Source: Ichthyophthirius multifiliis
Taxonomy: Eukaryota; Ciliophora; Oligohymenophorea; Hymenostomatida
Direction of reading: 5' to 3'
Length of the DNA: 64,000 nt
Assembly (NCBI RefSeq): GCF_000220395.1
Contig: NW_004086944.1
Location: 1 to 64,000 of the forward strand
Shown: positions 35,441-49,872 of the stretch, one piece after another
Numbering within the stretch: the first letter of the stretch is position 1
How the letters are laid out: every line of letters starts with the position of its first letter
Notes under the pieces: generated by a model
What the model was told of the DNA's origin: nothing
What the model saw: the letters and a program-made list of their open reading frames with translations, nothing else
Database searches by the model: none
Made by a program: the position numbers and the translations under genes

Positions 35441-37239
35441 ATGAGCAAAAAATAAATAATCTATAAATCAAAAGACGAACTTTAAGAAGAAATAACTAAA
35501 AACGAAGAAACAATATATAAATTAAAAACCCAAGTATATAAATTAAAAGACTAACTAGAACTCTTAATACTAGAAATTTAAAAAAAAAAGACTTAAAGCC
35601 TACCCAACCTGCCCCCATGTCAGAATAAGAAGAATAAAAAATACTTCACCAATTAGAAAAAGAATATATAAATGCACAGAATCAATTTAATTATTACAAA
35701 CGAGAGCTCGATAAATTATAAAGCTTACCTATTGACTCATCTAATTTATTAGATTAAATATATCGGTATGAAGAATAAAATTCATTAGGGTAAAAAGAAA
35801 TACTTTCTATTTAAAAAACTACTCGCAAAATAGAAAAATCTAATAGAGATTACGAAAAACAAATAAACACGTTAAGAGCTTAAGATGACATTAACAGCAG
35901 ATTGAACGTATATAGAGCCGAAGTATTATCTTTAAGAGAAAAAAAGTAAAAACTCGAAGACTTATATACATAAAACGAGGAAAATTACTCCAAAAAAGAA
36001 TTCTATATATAACTTATGAAATCAAATTGTCAAAAACTAAACATAAAAGAGCCTAATTTAAACCTATAATAAAAAAGGAATCGATTTTAATAAAGTAAGG
36101 CTATATCTCAAGAATCAGCTCATACATATTAAAAAAAATAATCTTTGAAATAAATACTAAATTAAGATGATGAATTTGATAAATTATAAATTAATTTCGA
36201 TAACTACAAAAATTTAGTAAATAAAAAAAACATTATAAAAATCGCTTTAGAAAACCTGTAAAAAATACAAGCTTAAAAATAAAAAACAATATAAGATAAA
36301 AAACTCGAATTCGAATACGAAAAAAATAAATACTAACATTAAATTAAAGAAAAAATTAAAGAAATAGAACTAGCATAATAAAAATATGAAGAAATGAAAA
36401 AAAGAACTAAATTTGCTTCTAAATAATAATACGAATAATTCTCTTTAATAGAAAATAATTATAATATAACTAATAATAATAGGTCTGATTCGACTAATAA
36501 AAGTGTATAAAATCGTAATTTATTATTTAAAAAAATATAATTAGAAGATAGTTTACACTCTACTTATTAATAATTACAAATCGTTTAAGCAAAATGTTCT
36601 CCTTAAAAAGAAAATAATTAAAATAATATTATATCTTCTGTTTTTCCATCAACTAAACATTAATAAGATGAAAATAAACTAAATTCTTCCTAATAAAATC
36701 ACTTAGTCAATGAAAATCTAATCGAAACAGCCTAAAGGGGTACCATAAGGAAATATTTGGGAAAATAACCAATTTAGGATAGTGTGACAGGTGATGATGC
36801 TGAAATTATTGGTTTAAACAGTGTGGAACATAGAATTTAAAAAATAATATTTTTCTGGAAAGAAAGTTCTATTTATGGCTACTAAGTATTTTATAAAAGC
36901 GGAAATGAGATTTTGGAAGGAATTTGTAATGTAAATTCTATAAGAAAAAAATTTGCAGAAGAAAGCTAATTAACATTTAATTTAAATGAAAAAATTGATA
37001 CATTTGAAGCTTATATGAATGAATAGGGAGATGCAGTTAATTATATTAAAATTAAAACTAATTTTGATAATATTTTAGAAGTAGGAATGCCTAAAAGGGG
37101 TGCTTTGGCTAAAATTATAGAATTTAATAAGTTTTAGATACCTATTACAGTCTTTGGAGCTATTGATTTATGTACAGAAAGTAAAAATTCAAATGATTTA
37201 TAACTAAATTGCTTAGGATTTGAAATTAAAAAAATTTGA
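35441..37239 (+). CDS. Coiled-coil protein with C-terminal jacalin-like domain
   Basis: Single exon, about 599 residues once one base is restored at the A10 run 35580-35589. From ATG 35441 to about residue 420 it is Gln/Glu/Lys coiled coil (e.g. EQEEQKILHQLEKEYINAQ, LEFEYEKNKYQHQIKEKI). The last ~140 residues form a globular beta-rich domain: IQKIIFFWKESSIYGYQVFY, LNEKIDTFEAYMNEQ, NYIKIKTNF and a final CLGFEIKKI. The pattern (I-G-QV-Y, E-I--F--Y, I-I-TN, LGFEI) fits jacalin-like lectin folds, which in protists occur on many cytoskeletal or secreted proteins. With no signal peptide an intracellular site is inferred. Sugar binding is not shown. Confidence 0.7.
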
Positions 37240-37331
37240 AAAAAATAATATATATATATATTTATTATTAACAATGCAATACAATTATAATTATATATAT
37301 ACACAAATAATACAAATTTAAAAATTAAATT

Positions 37332-37530
37332 TCAAACATAATCTGAATAAGATCTGTAATTTCTTTTAATTTAAATAATTTTACTTTCAAAAGATTTCTA
37401 AGTAATAACAGCTTCATCATTATGATAAACTTAATCTAGGCTTTCTTATTAAATTTAATATTATTGCTATTAACATTGATTAATATTATTCCAACAATTT
37501 TTTCTTTAAAAGTATTATTATTTATATTTA

Positions 37531-37563
<33 letters not shown>

Positions 37564-40154
37564 GATTTTATTATTATTATTATTATTTTTATTATTTTTA
37601 CTTTTATTATTGATTATATTAATACTAATTTTATTAATTATACGTATAACTTATTAATTACAAACACTCATATTAGGATAATATGTTTTCTTAAATACTT
37701 TATATTTTTATAAATTCTATATCTTATATAGAAAGTTTCTATATTTTAAATAATGATGAAATAAGGAAATCCTTTACAATATAATTCTCATTTTTATATT
37801 TTTCTTGTTATTAATAATTTTATATTGATAGTTTACAAATTTTTTAATTAATATTATTCTTAAAATTTGAATTATTTTCTTTAGTAACTTTTTAATTTTA
37901 TCTTTTTTTATTATTCTGATTATTAAGTTCAATATTATTATTATTGTCTTCTATAATTCTCATTAAGTTCCCAAAATGGAACTATTACATATTCATTTTA
38001 TATATACCTAAAAAAAAAGTCTATATAATTAATTTCTAAATACTTATATTTTTTGTAGTTATATATATTTTGTAATTCTTGTATTGATCTAAAAAACACT
38101 GCCATTTTTAAATACATTCAATGCAACTTTTTATCATAAAACTAATAATTTTATATTTTTCTTAAACATTAGAAATCATTTCAATTAACTAATTCTAATA
38201 CTAAATAATTACAGTTTTCATTAAATTTAATATATTTTATCCTGTTTATAAAATTCTGATAACTTCTTAATTTTTTCCAGTATGTAATTTAGGCGCACAA
38301 TAATATTTCGGTGCACTTTCTAAATTCTAAAAATTAAATTTAGGTTAAAAAGTAATTTCATTATTAAAATTATAATTATTAATATTCTATTATTAAAAAG
38401 AAGAGTTCATAATTTACTATATATTATTATTTTCTTCCATATCCATTTCATCTTTTAAATCTTCTTCATTATCGTCTTTTATATTTTAACCTTATTCTTT
38501 TTTCGAAAAAGTTCTCTAATTCATTAAAACCCTTTACTAATTAAAAGAAAATACTTTAGTTTCTTAAGGAGAATTAAACTATTTTTCCTATTAAGGATTA
38601 GTGACTTCTAAATCATTAAAATAACAATTAATTTTATTTATTTTTCCTTCTTTATATTTCTATTCAAAAACTAATTCATTATTCTTATTGAAATTTACAT
38701 CTTCAAATAAAAAAACACTAAAATTATTATTAGTTCCTAATAATTATAAATCTTGATAAATTCTTAAATTAATAATATTTTTTGCCAATTTATATAAAAA
38801 GCTGCCTTTAGAACATAAATTATAACATATTTTATTTTCTAAATTTAAAGAAAATAAATTACAAAATTTATACAAAATCCCAAAACAATCAATATTATTT
38901 GACTAACAACTCAAATGTAAACATGTATTCATTAAATCTCCCCCTTTTATCTCAAAATCAATTAAAATTTAAACCCCATTCTATTTCCTTATACTATTAT
39001 TATAATTTATAGCAAATTAAATTGCATTAATCTAGTTTCTTCGAACAGCCAAATGTATACCAGTCCACCCATCTTTATTTTTAATATTCGGATTAGCACC
39101 TTTATTTAATAAAAGTTCGCAAATCTTTGTCGAATTTAAAACATCTCTTGAAAATACAGTCATTAAATAATGAAAAGAAGTATTTCCATCAATGTCTTAA
39201 GTATCTATTTTCGCCCCTTTATTAATTAAATCCTAAATGAGGTAAATTTATCCTTTTATACATGCAATATTTAACGGAGAACCGAATTCGGAACCTCCAC
39301 CATTCGCATTTGCTCCTAAAAAAAGTAATTTTTTAGCTGAGAAGTATTTTTCTTTAAGTATACAATAAGAAAGTGGTGAATGATTATTTTTATCAGTTTA
39401 ATTAATTAAAAGACTATTCATATTATATAAACATTAAATTACACCCAAATTTTCATTTTCACAAGCTAAATGCATTAAAGTTTAATTTTAGAGATTTTAA
39501 GAAAAATTTGTAAAAGAAAAAGTTTTTTAAGAAAAATAATTAACAAATTATTCGAAAGAAAATTCCTTATAAGTTTTAGTTATTTATTTTAATTATCTCA
39601 AAGGCTCTTCTCCTATAATTTATAAAATATTTAAAGGAGGATTACAATATTTGAACCAGTCTAATTATAATAATTTAATGTTTTAACCTAATGAATCTTT
39701 AGGAAAAAAAGTGATTTCGTTGTTGTTTATAAAAAGGACTGTTAAACTATTTAATGAACCTATATATGAATTTATTTTCTAGATTTTATTATAGGAAACA
39801 TCCAAAATTTGTAAATTTTAACAATTCGTTATTTCCTCAGGAATTTGTTAAATTAAATTATTTGAAATTGTAAATTTCTATAGATATTAGCTTTTGTTAA
39901 ATATTTAAAAGGAAAGATAAGTAATTAAATTATTATCTAATTTTAATACTTTTAAATTTCGAAAACTAAATATTTCTTTAGGAATTTCTCGAAATTTGTT
40001 ATTACTTAAGTCCAATATTTATATTTAGTTTTCATTTATTAATGTTTCTTTAGGAAATTAAATTGCATCTTGATATATGAATGAAAAAGCTGTTTTTTAA
40101 TCGTTTTCCAATTATATATTTTATTGAAAATAATCTAAAGGGTTTTAGGAACAT
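37332..40154 (-). CDS. Leucine-rich repeat and ankyrin repeat protein
   Basis: 940 residues, with start ATG 40154-40152 and TGA 37334-37332 in step. A TGA just upstream supports this start. Residues ~30-130 are LRRs: IQILDLSNNKFREIPKEIF, LKVLKLDNNLIT, NNLIQQIPEEITNCQNLQIL and FINNNEITFFP. Residues ~190-340 are ankyrin repeats: QTLMHLACENENLGVIQCL, HSPLSYCILKEKYFSAKKLL, SPLNIACIKGQ, DIDGNTSFHYLMTVF and NIKNKDGWTGIHLAVRRNQ. The remainder is Gln/Asn-rich, with AAT repeats near 37540-37575. Both repeat types bind proteins; a scaffold role is inferred. It converges with the coiled-coil gene, with only 92 bp between the two stop codons. Confidence 0.8.
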
Positions 40155-40793
40155 CTACGAAATGTTTATATGGTTTCATTTAAATATGGAGTTTATGCAT
40201 TATTTTTTTTTTGAACAACTTCTCGTGCTGTTTTGCAAACAGAAAATTTTTCAATTTACATTTATTTTAATTAGGTTTTGATTTCTTTTTTTTTTTTACA
40301 AATATAAATATTTGTATTTTTTTTTGATCAAAATAGTTTATAAAATTAAATACTTTTTTATTTAAATATTAAAATTAATAAAAGCATCTATATTAAAAAA
40401 AACATAAATATAAAAACAATAAAAAATAAAGATTTATCATATTTATCAATAATATAATATATTTTGAATTTTAATTATTTTTAAATAAGCAAAACAATTA
40501 TTTTTAAAAATAATTTAATTAAAAGTTTATCATAATATAATATTAATTTAAGAAGCTGTAGTATTAAATTAAGTTATTTTTTTGAACAAAATAATTATTT
40601 ATAAGTTAGAATACTATTTAAAAAAATTTTATAAAAGGTTTATAAATAATAGTTATAAAATTTTAATTATTTTATTAATTATAATAAAAAAAAATTATTT
40701 AAAAAATAAATATCCAATATAAATAAATAATGATTTGTATCAATTTAACTAAAATATAAATTATATTGTTAATTAATTTTATAAAATAAACTT

Positions 40794-40887
<94 letters not shown>

Positions 40888-42309
40888 TTATATTTATATA
40901 AAAATATATTTATAATTCCTTTTTATTCTTTTATATATTTGATAAATTTTTTTTTTTATTAATTTTTATTTATTCTTATTAACATTATAAATATAAAATT
41001 TTATTTACAAAATTCAAATATTTATGATTTATTTTTTATAAAAACAACTCAAAATAAATATTTTTTTATAAACTTTATTATTCTTAAATATATATAATAA
41101 AATATTTTTTTTTATAAAAAAATAAATAATATTTTTAAATTTTAATAGCTAAAATAAAATAGTAATATAATTTTGAAAATATTTTTTTTTCTTCTTAATT
41201 ATAATAAAATTATTATTTGGTACCTTTGAAAATTTATAAACCTATATTTTCTAATTTTGCGAAAAAAATATTTATGAATAAATACTAATCATATATAAAA
41301 GCAAATATGATGCCTAAGAAATTATATTATAAACTTAAAATTTTAAATATTAAATTTAGATAGAAAAGCACCTTTAAAATTTAAAATATTTACTTAAGTT
41401 TTTTTTTTAAATAAAATAATTGGATTAGTTTAAGATTAAATAAGCCATTAAATTATTTTTAAAAAATAAATTAGAAACAGTGTATATATCTTTTTTTATT
41501 TAAAAAAATATAAGAATATAAAAATAGTAAATAAATTTAAAATTCAATAAAAAATATATTAATTCAAAGTTAAATTACATTTAAAAATAATTTAAAAAAA
41601 TTAAATTTATCAAAGACAAAATAAATATCCTATTTATTTTGTTAATATTATAAAATATATTTTATTAATAAAATGATTTGTAATTAATTTATCAAAAAAT
41701 AATTCTATGCGTTTTGGTTTAGATTTATCCTGATAACTATACTTAGAATATTAATTTACTAAATAAATAAGTTAAAAAAAGTAATTCTAATAAAGTAAGA
41801 TTTTAAAATTTTCATATTTATAAAAATAAGTTAAATAAATGAATATGGGAAATTTAATATTAAATTTATATAATAAATTATGATAAATATTTTTATTTTA
41901 AATTAATTTATATTTAGTAAATTATTATTTAAATTAAAAGTAATATAATTTCGAATTAATAATTAAAAAAATAATAAAAAAAATGAATAACTAATATTAA
42001 CACCCAAATTATAAATATATAGATATGGGTATAATATTATACTAAAAAAATAAATATATAATATATTTTTTTTAAATAAAAAAAGAAAAGCTAAATTCAA
42101 ATATTTAATTAGTTTCACCATTAAAATCTGCAAAATCAAACACTCCATTAAAACTTACACCAATAAAAATTACTAATCCACTATTTTAAGTAAAATATTT
42201 TCTTAAAAAATCAAATAATAGAATTTATTAATTTTATTTTTTTTAAAAAAAAAGAAATAAAAAGCAAAACCTAATGGCATTAGTAAAAAAAAAAAACATT
42301 ATAAATAAA
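40155..42309. other. AT-rich intergenic region with AAT and TA microsatellites
   Basis: Divergent spacer of ~2 kb. An AAT repeat occupies about 40797-40842 and a TA run follows at 40855-40880. The short plus-strand frame at 40081-40281 overlaps the 5' end of the LRR gene and is a shadow. No other gene seen. Confidence 0.55.
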
Positions 42310-45300
42310 ATGATATTAATTAAAAAAAAAGGGTTTCCTTATTAAGTATAGCCTTTATAAAATTCTTATCAAATATAATAATATTAGAATAATGATGATT
42401 CTTCTTAAGTAAATGAAAAAAGAAAAAAAAAAAAAAAATAAAAATAAAAATAGTTTAATAGAAATTAAATAATTAATATTACGGATAAAACAAATAATAT
42501 AAAATAATACTATAAAAAAATATAAAAAGAGCTTTTACAATTAATTTCTTAGACAAATCCTTTATAGCCTGAATATTCACTTTTAATAACTAAACTTAAT
42601 TAAGCAAAATAACTTTATAAGGAAGAGATATAATAACATAAATTCGAATAAGTCCAAAAACTAATAACAAATATGTAAGAAACGGGAGGATTGGATGGCT
42701 TTCGTTTTAAATTTCACAAAATGATCAATTTTCCTATTGAATATGGCTAATAAATATAATTAAGATGCTGTCTATTATATGGAGATGAGGTTTTTGTAGA
42801 TATTAATGGGGAAAATTGCTCTTTTATAATAAATATAAACGGAGTCCGATGCAAAAATAACAGCCTTAAATTGATTGGACAAGGTAAAAGGGATTTAAAT
42901 TTGAACTTACGAATAATTTTAAATTAATTTAATTTTATTTAAGAAATTTAAAAATTTAAATTATTAGTTAATATATTTGATTATAAAGGATATATTATTG
43001 GATGGAACACAATTTATTTATATACTAAATACAAATTAAATCAAGGAAAATATTCACTAAATTTATATTCGCCACCAGCTTAAAGACCTCCTTTTAATGA
43101 ATTTAAAAAATAAATAGATATTGAAATGTAACATGTATTTTTATAAATAAATAATATATTATTATTTATTTTAAATAAAGGAAATAATCGCTTTACCTTG
43201 TGAAGATATAGAAGATGAAATAGATGAAAGAATGAATGAATTGATGGAAGTTAAAAATAAAATACCTAATAATGAAAATAATATGTTTTATTTATAAAAT
43301 AATAATGAACATTATTAAGTCGATAAAACTTATAGTAAAAATGAAAATTCTTAATAAAAGGCAGATTCTATGAATTAGTAAAACTAACATACTTCTGATA
43401 TTACAAAATTTCACTAGAATTTATCCGCTTATAATAATTATTAAGAAGATTTAAATTTAAATTAAATAAATGCTAAATAATAATAAATTATTAATGTATC
43501 AAAGCCTTAAGTAATATATAGTAATGCTAAATAATACTTAAATTCTTAAAGACAAACTAATGATAATTAAGTTCCTTCTATTTCTGATTTTTCTCAATTC
43601 AACTAAAATATAAGTAATATAGGATTAAGATAAAAAAATTATTAATAAAGAAATTCGATTAATTGTGAAGACAATGAAGATATATCACAATAAGTTAAAT
43701 AAAAATCTCAGTTTATTATATAAATGTAAAAATAATTCTATTTAAAATAATCTAAAGAAATTGAAAAGAAGTTAATAGAAAATAAATAATTTTAAAGATT
43801 AAATGAAAATATCAATTTTAAAAAAAGTTATAATTTAAATAGTAATTAAATTTATTTAGATAAAAATATATATTAAGGAATAAATGGATTTGAAATAAAT
43901 ATAATAAAAGTACATAAATTTAAAAAAAAAGATTTTAATATATCTTAAATAATAATAACTGCATAACTATTGGATGAAAATAATGTAATATATATTATAT
44001 AAAAATAAAAAAATTATATAATTGTTACTTTTTATAAGATTTTATTAATAAATAAAAAAAAAATAAAGAAAAAGTTTTAAATATTTTTTTTTTCAAATAT
44101 AATTTAAATAAATATATAATTATAAAATATATATATATATATATATATATATTATTTATATATAAATTTATATTCATAAATATATATATATATATATACA
44201 TTAAATTAATTTTTTTTTTTTTTTTTAATTAGTTTATTGGTGAATAAAAAATATAAATTATTTTAAATAAAAAATCAAAATGATAACTATACATTTCTTG
44301 ATTATAAGGAATATTTTGAACTCAATTTTCACAAATTAGTTTCTTTATATAAATATTCTTAATTAGAATAATTTAAATTATTTATAACTTATTTAGATGA
44401 AGATTAAAATGAATTAGCATGGCAATATATTCCTATATTTAAATTACGAAATATTAATTAGAATCTTTAATAGGTTTACCTTCTATAATCTCCAGCTCTC
44501 ATACCTCCTTTTTTTGAAGGCATAAAAATTAATTCTAGAATTAAAGTAGATTTTAAAATAAATCCTTTGTAAGGCCATAATTTTAACTAATAAGAAAAAA
44601 ATTAATCAATTTAATTTTCTTAAGAAAGTCTCAAAAATGTAAAAGTAATTGATTTTACAGAAACAAAAGATAGTTAGGATACTAATTAAAGTTTAAATAA
44701 ATAATCAATAATAACTAACTAAATAAAAAAGCCTTATTAGTTAACTAAAAATATATAATTATAATAATAAGGTGGATAAGTTGAATAAGTTGATTAAGTA
44801 ATTATATAATTATGTTAAAAAATAATAATAATAATATAAATATTAATATATTTATATTAATTTAGGATAAATAATAACAAACAGACAACAAAAATAAAAA
44901 AAATAAAAAATAATAATAAGATCTTTAATTAACTTAATAAATAGATTTAGTATTACCAAATAGTTTATAAAAAAATTAAAATTCTTAATAATAGTAATAA
45001 AGTTCTTAAAAAACAAAACAAATAATAACTAATTTACAACATGAATTACCTGAATAAATATTTTCATAAAGATAATCCGGATAAAGTATTGAGTATTAAT
45101 TAAATTCCCCTATTTAATAAAAAGAGCATAAAAAAGGAAAAAAAGAAGAAAAAAATGATGAAAAAAAAGAAGAAAAAAAAGAAGTAAAAGAAGAAGAGAA
45201 AAAAAAAGAAAAAAAGAAAAAAAAAAGAAGAAAAAAAGGAAGAAAAAAAAAAAGATAAAAAAGAAGAAAAAAAAGAAGATTTAAGCGAGAATATATAGCC

Positions 45301-46244
45301 AACACAAATAAATATTAGCAAATAGAAAATATATAAACAAATTAAATTAGATAATTTTAATTTAACAAAAGAATTAACAGAATAAAAAGAAGAATAGTTA
45401 ATAGATGAATAATAAAAGCAAGATAAAATAAACATAAAAAAAAATTTATCATTTTAAAATAATAAAATACTCTAAAAAAAATAAACTATTTAAAATCAAA
45501 CCTCTTAAAATTAAATAATGAGTATAAGTTCGCCTAAAAATTTAACTAATGAAAAAGCGTAACCTGATATTTAATAATAATAAAAAAAATAGTTCTCAAA
45601 ATGAATCTACCTCTAATTAAAAAAGCATAAAAAGAGATAATCTTGATACTTAAAAAATTATTACTAATAATTAAAATAATAATATTAATAATTAAGATTC
45701 TCCTTCTAATTAATATTAGAAGTATAAATTGAGCCCAGAATTCAAATTAGAAAGAAAATCATCTCCTAAATTAATAAATTTTCAAAAAAACGAAGATATT
45801 TATTCTAATTTAATATTAGATATTTTGTAAATTAATAACTTATAAAATTAAAAATATGTAGGATTTACAGTATTTATTTGCATAGAAAATACAAAAAATA
45901 TACTAAAATCATAAAAAGGTGAGTTATTAGTATTCGAATCAAATGAATTTTATGGAGTTGATGATAACAACATTTGCCATATTTAATAAAGGATTGAATT
46001 TTAAATTAAAAAATAATAAAAATACAAAAATACTTTCATTTTGTTTAGCTTTGATGAAGAAAGTGAAAGTGAAAAAAATGAGCAATATATTGAATTCGGA
46101 TGGCTTGCTTTTTATGTTTTTGATTAATAAGGAGATGTTAAAAAAGGAACTTTTAAATAAAGTTTATACTAGAATCCAATTGTGGATATAAAATAAAAAT
46201 AACCAAAAATATTAGAAAGTTAAATTTTGTTCAGTATTTAATGA
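42310..46244 (+). CDS. Large protein with three C2-like modules and a Lys/Glu repeat
   Basis: From ATG 42310 to TGA 46242-46244 with introns 43135-43180, one ending at 44232, and 44799-44865. The start reads MILIKKKGFPYQVQPLQN. Module 1 (about 42690-43100): GFRFKFHKMINFPIEYG, then YKGYIIGWNTIYLYTKYKLN and LYSPPAQRPPF. Module 2 (about 44280-44560): YFELNFHKLVSLYKY, LDEDQNELAWQYIPIF and QSPALIPPFFEG. Module 3 (about 45830-46190): KYVGFTVFICIENTKN, IEFGWLAFYVFDQQGD and GTFKQSLYQNP. All share a beta-strand, then G/AW, then an L-x-P ending, resembling the C2-like part of CCDC17-type ciliary proteins; that link is tentative. Between modules 2 and 3 lies a Lys/Glu tract (45118-45290). The frame changes near A8 45572-45579. 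Confidence 0.6.
45118..45290 (+). repeat. Polypurine tract coding Lys/Glu repeats
   Basis: About 170 nt of almost only A and G on the plus strand, encoding alternating Lys and Glu runs (e.g. EEKKEEKKKDKKEEKKED). The minus-strand Phe/Ser frames over it are shadows. Confidence 0.85.
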
Positions 46245-47907
46245 AATATATATTATATTTATTTTTAATTAATTTAATTTTTCATAAATAATAAGTATAA
46301 TTTATATTTTTAACATACATATGTATGAATAAAAAAAGAATAATCAAGAATTTATTTAGAAAAAAAAATATTAACTATTATTATGTTTTCTTTTAAATAA
46401 TTTAATAAAAAATAAATTATTATTTAGACTATTTTTAATGTTATTATAATTTAATTTGAGTGCAAGAATAATTAGTGAAATTAGATAAAATATAAATAAA
46501 AAATTAAATTTAATAATAACATTAAAATTTTATAAATAAATAAAAAATAAACTAATTAAATTCTTTATCAAATAATGTATAAATTAATAATAATTTTTAT
46601 ATATTGAATTTATATTTATTTATTATAATTGACATATTTATAATAAAAAATATTATATATATACTTTTTTTTTATATTTTTATAAGAATTATTTACATAT
46701 ATATTTTTTAGACTACTTATTAAAAATAATTACAAAACAAAACAAAACTTTAACAAAAATAATAATAAATATATAATATATCATATTTATTAAATTCATC
46801 AAAAATATAATATATATCTTTAAAAATTTATTGCACTAAAATATATTAAAATAATATTTAGTGATAATCATTAATGGAATATATTAGTAATTTTAAATAT
46901 AATATGATTTTAGATTTATTAGAATATTAATTAATCTTTTTTAACATTTTAAAAATCATTTTTTTTTTTTTTTAGATATTATTAAAAGTTATTAAAAAGC
47001 AATAAATGTAAATCAAATTATAGACTTGATAAAATATATAGAATAATTATTATTGTTATTAAAAAAATATATTCCTTTATTTTTATTTAATTATTATTAG
47101 GAGGTTCATTGATATCAAGCGATGGATATATAAATCGTTGATTTATAAATTTAAGGAATAATTTGCTTACCAGATTTAGTTATGGTAAAAAAATATAGTA
47201 TTTTTTAGTACAGAGTAATAAAATGATTTTTTGAGTATAAAATTTGTATAATATATATTTTTAATTGTATTTTATGTATAAATATATTTATTAATAAATT
47301 AAAAAAAAATATATATATTCTAATTTATCCCCTATTAGCAAAATTTAAATTAATAGAGTTAGTTATTAGTCTAAAAAATTGAACTTTATATGATAAAAAA
47401 ATTTAAATTAAGATTCCGCATATAGTTCAAATCCTGTATTAATTTTGTAATTATTATAAGATAGAATATGTCATATATAAAAAGTTTAAGAATTAATAAA
47501 TGATATATCAAGCAAAGATAAAACCTTATAATTCTAATTTAAATACTTGAAAATAAATTCTATATTGAATTTTATAACCAATTTAAAATGATTAGCATTT
47601 TTCAGAAATAAATATTAAAACAAAAACTTATTAACAAATAATTCTTTATAATAAGACTATAAAAAGTAATTTAGGTCTTATAAAATTCAGAAATCATATG
47701 AGGAAATAATAAACTTAATAAATTTACTGAGTAATTTCTAATAGTAATCTATTTTTAATGTTTTTATAATCGATAATTATATAAAAATATAATATAATAA
47801 ACAAATTAAATATATATTTAAATAAATAATAAAAATATATATTTTTAGATAATAAAAAATTTATTAAAATATGAAAATAGATTCATAATAATATAAATAT
47901 TTTTTTT
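46245..47907. other. AT-rich intergenic region between converging genes
   Basis: Between the stops of the C2-like gene and nucleotidase copy A. The patch at 47090-47200 is slightly more complex, but gives no stable frame. No RNA gene recognised. Confidence 0.5.
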
Positions 47908-49872
47908 TCAATTGCTTTTTTTGTTTTTTTTGTTATTTTGATTATTATTATTAATTTTTTTCAATTTCTTCTTAATGATATTTTCTCTTTTATTAAAAAA
48001 TTTAATTTTTTCATTTCTAGATTAAACAACAATAAGATTATTATTATCCTATATATCTTTTAATTTATAAACTTTGTTCTCAAATCCTGCACTAATATAT
48101 TCTAAATCTCCTCCAAGTATTTAATATTATAATTTACTTTTGTCAATTACCCCTTAACTAAAAACAGTTTTAAAATCATCACCGCCAGCATTTAAAACAT
48201 TAAATGAGAATGTAAGAATTGTAAATTAATCGTCAGAATTTACAATATCTCCATTATCAAGTCTTGCACTTCCTTCAATAAAAGATAAAGAAGGTTCTTT
48301 AGTAACTTTCATATAAAGTCCAGTATATGAATAAAAGGCTCTTTTTCCACTTTATAAAATTGTTGTCATTTTCAAAAGTTAATCGCCAGTAACATTAAAA
48401 GAAGCAACATTTCCTTTAAAAGGGAACATAGTATTCATATCAGCTTCAGAAACTTCGCCTGCGAAAAATTCAGATCTAAATCCTCCATATCCTAATATAG
48501 AAATAACTTTATTAGGATCATAATCTTAATTTTTGGAAAGGAAATTTCTTTTTAAGGCTTATCCTAATAAAGCTCCTAAAGGGTTAAAATCAGTTTTAAT
48601 GTTTAAAAAGTCATCATCTACACTAAAAATAACATTTTATCTCATTTTCATTACTAAGTCGACAACACCTTTATACTTATCTGAACTAAACAAATCCAAA
48701 ACTCTTTAATCTATTTCTGAAGTGAGAGTAGAGTTTTTGAATTTAAATACTTTCATATTTTTATCTTTAGGTACAGTATCACATCTCATATTTTATTTAA
48801 AGACATGACTACAGAGAGGAATCGGACCTTATATTAAAGTTTTTTTAGAGTCAACCCTATATTAGTTTTCATCATATTTGAAATTTAATCTTATTACATT
48901 AGCATATTAACCTCCTAAGGGATTCTAAACAATAGGAATTCCATTCAAGAAATTATGAACCGTATCATGTACATGTCCTGCTACCCAACCATCAATAGTT
49001 CCTTCAGGAATTTTATGAATAAATTTAGCTATTTCTCTTTCATTGCATTTTACACTATTATTTTTCAAATTATAAATCGTTCTAACTCTATATCTTTTAA
49101 ATTCATTAACATTTTCAGGCGAACAAAGAATTCCAATATGAGATACTACTAAAACTGCATGTACTCCTTCTTCTTCCCTTAGTTTTTGACTCTATTCAAT
49201 TACTATTTAAGCATATTAATCATCAATATCATAATCTATAGGTGGCATTGATGTTGATGTATAAGTTTCAATAGTTGTAAGACCAATTACTCCTATTTTA
49301 ATTTATCCATCATGAAATTCAAAAACTTTAGTTTTCATTAATTTGTTATCATAATCTTAAACTAATTTTTCAAGTGATTTATTCAATTCATCCTTAGCTT
49401 TTTAATCACTAATTGTTTTTAATATTTCCTATATTTCTTCAGGGGATTTTCTTTCCATATTAGCAACAAGATAAGGATATTGAGCATTATTGATAAATTT
49501 TATTATTCTATCTTTTCCCCAATCCCATTCATGATTCCCTATAGTTGTAGCATCTAAATCCATCAGATTGTAAAAGTCAGTTATTAATTCACCACTAGTT
49601 TTATAGTTCTCTAAAGTTCCTTAGAATTAGTCTCCCCCATCTAACCATAGGACTCCTTTAGGATTATCTTTTCTTAGAATATTAACTAAGCCAGATAATA
49701 ATTTAAATCCTCCTCTCATATATTCTTATTCGTCTTATTTCTTGTTTAATTCTATAGCAGCCCCATGAACATCATTTGTTCCCAATATATCTACATATAA
49801 ATCTTGAGTTGATGATAAGGAAATATATATTATAACTAAGAAATTAATAATATAAGATTTTAAATAAATCAT
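47908..49872 (-). CDS. Secreted 5'-nucleotidase/metallophosphoesterase, copy A
   Basis: Single exon of 654 residues, unbroken. The N-terminus is a signal peptide (hydrophobic core YIINFLVIIYISLSS). Metal-site motifs follow in order: ILGTNDVHGAA, VLWLDGGDQFQGT, TTIGNHEWDWG, VVSHIGILCS and GWVAGHVHDTVHNF, as in the UshA/5'-nucleotidase family. The C-terminal substrate domain contains SILGYGGFRSEFFAGEVSE, MFPFKGNVASFNVTGDQLL and FSFNVLNAGGDDFKTVF. These enzymes hydrolyse extracellular nucleoside monophosphates to nucleosides, which suits purine salvage. The Lys-rich C-terminus has no hydrophobic tail, so no GPI anchor is likely. First of a local family (copy B and two relics). Confidence 0.92.

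Noticed and set aside
37332-40154. Suspected frame loss in the AAT repeats of the LRR-ankyrin gene
   Set aside because: Start and stop are in the same phase over 2823 bases and the C-terminal reading fits, so no break is needed.
45100-45435. Two minus-strand Phe/Ser-rich frames
   Set aside because: Shadows of the Lys/Glu polypurine tract in the plus-strand C2-like gene.
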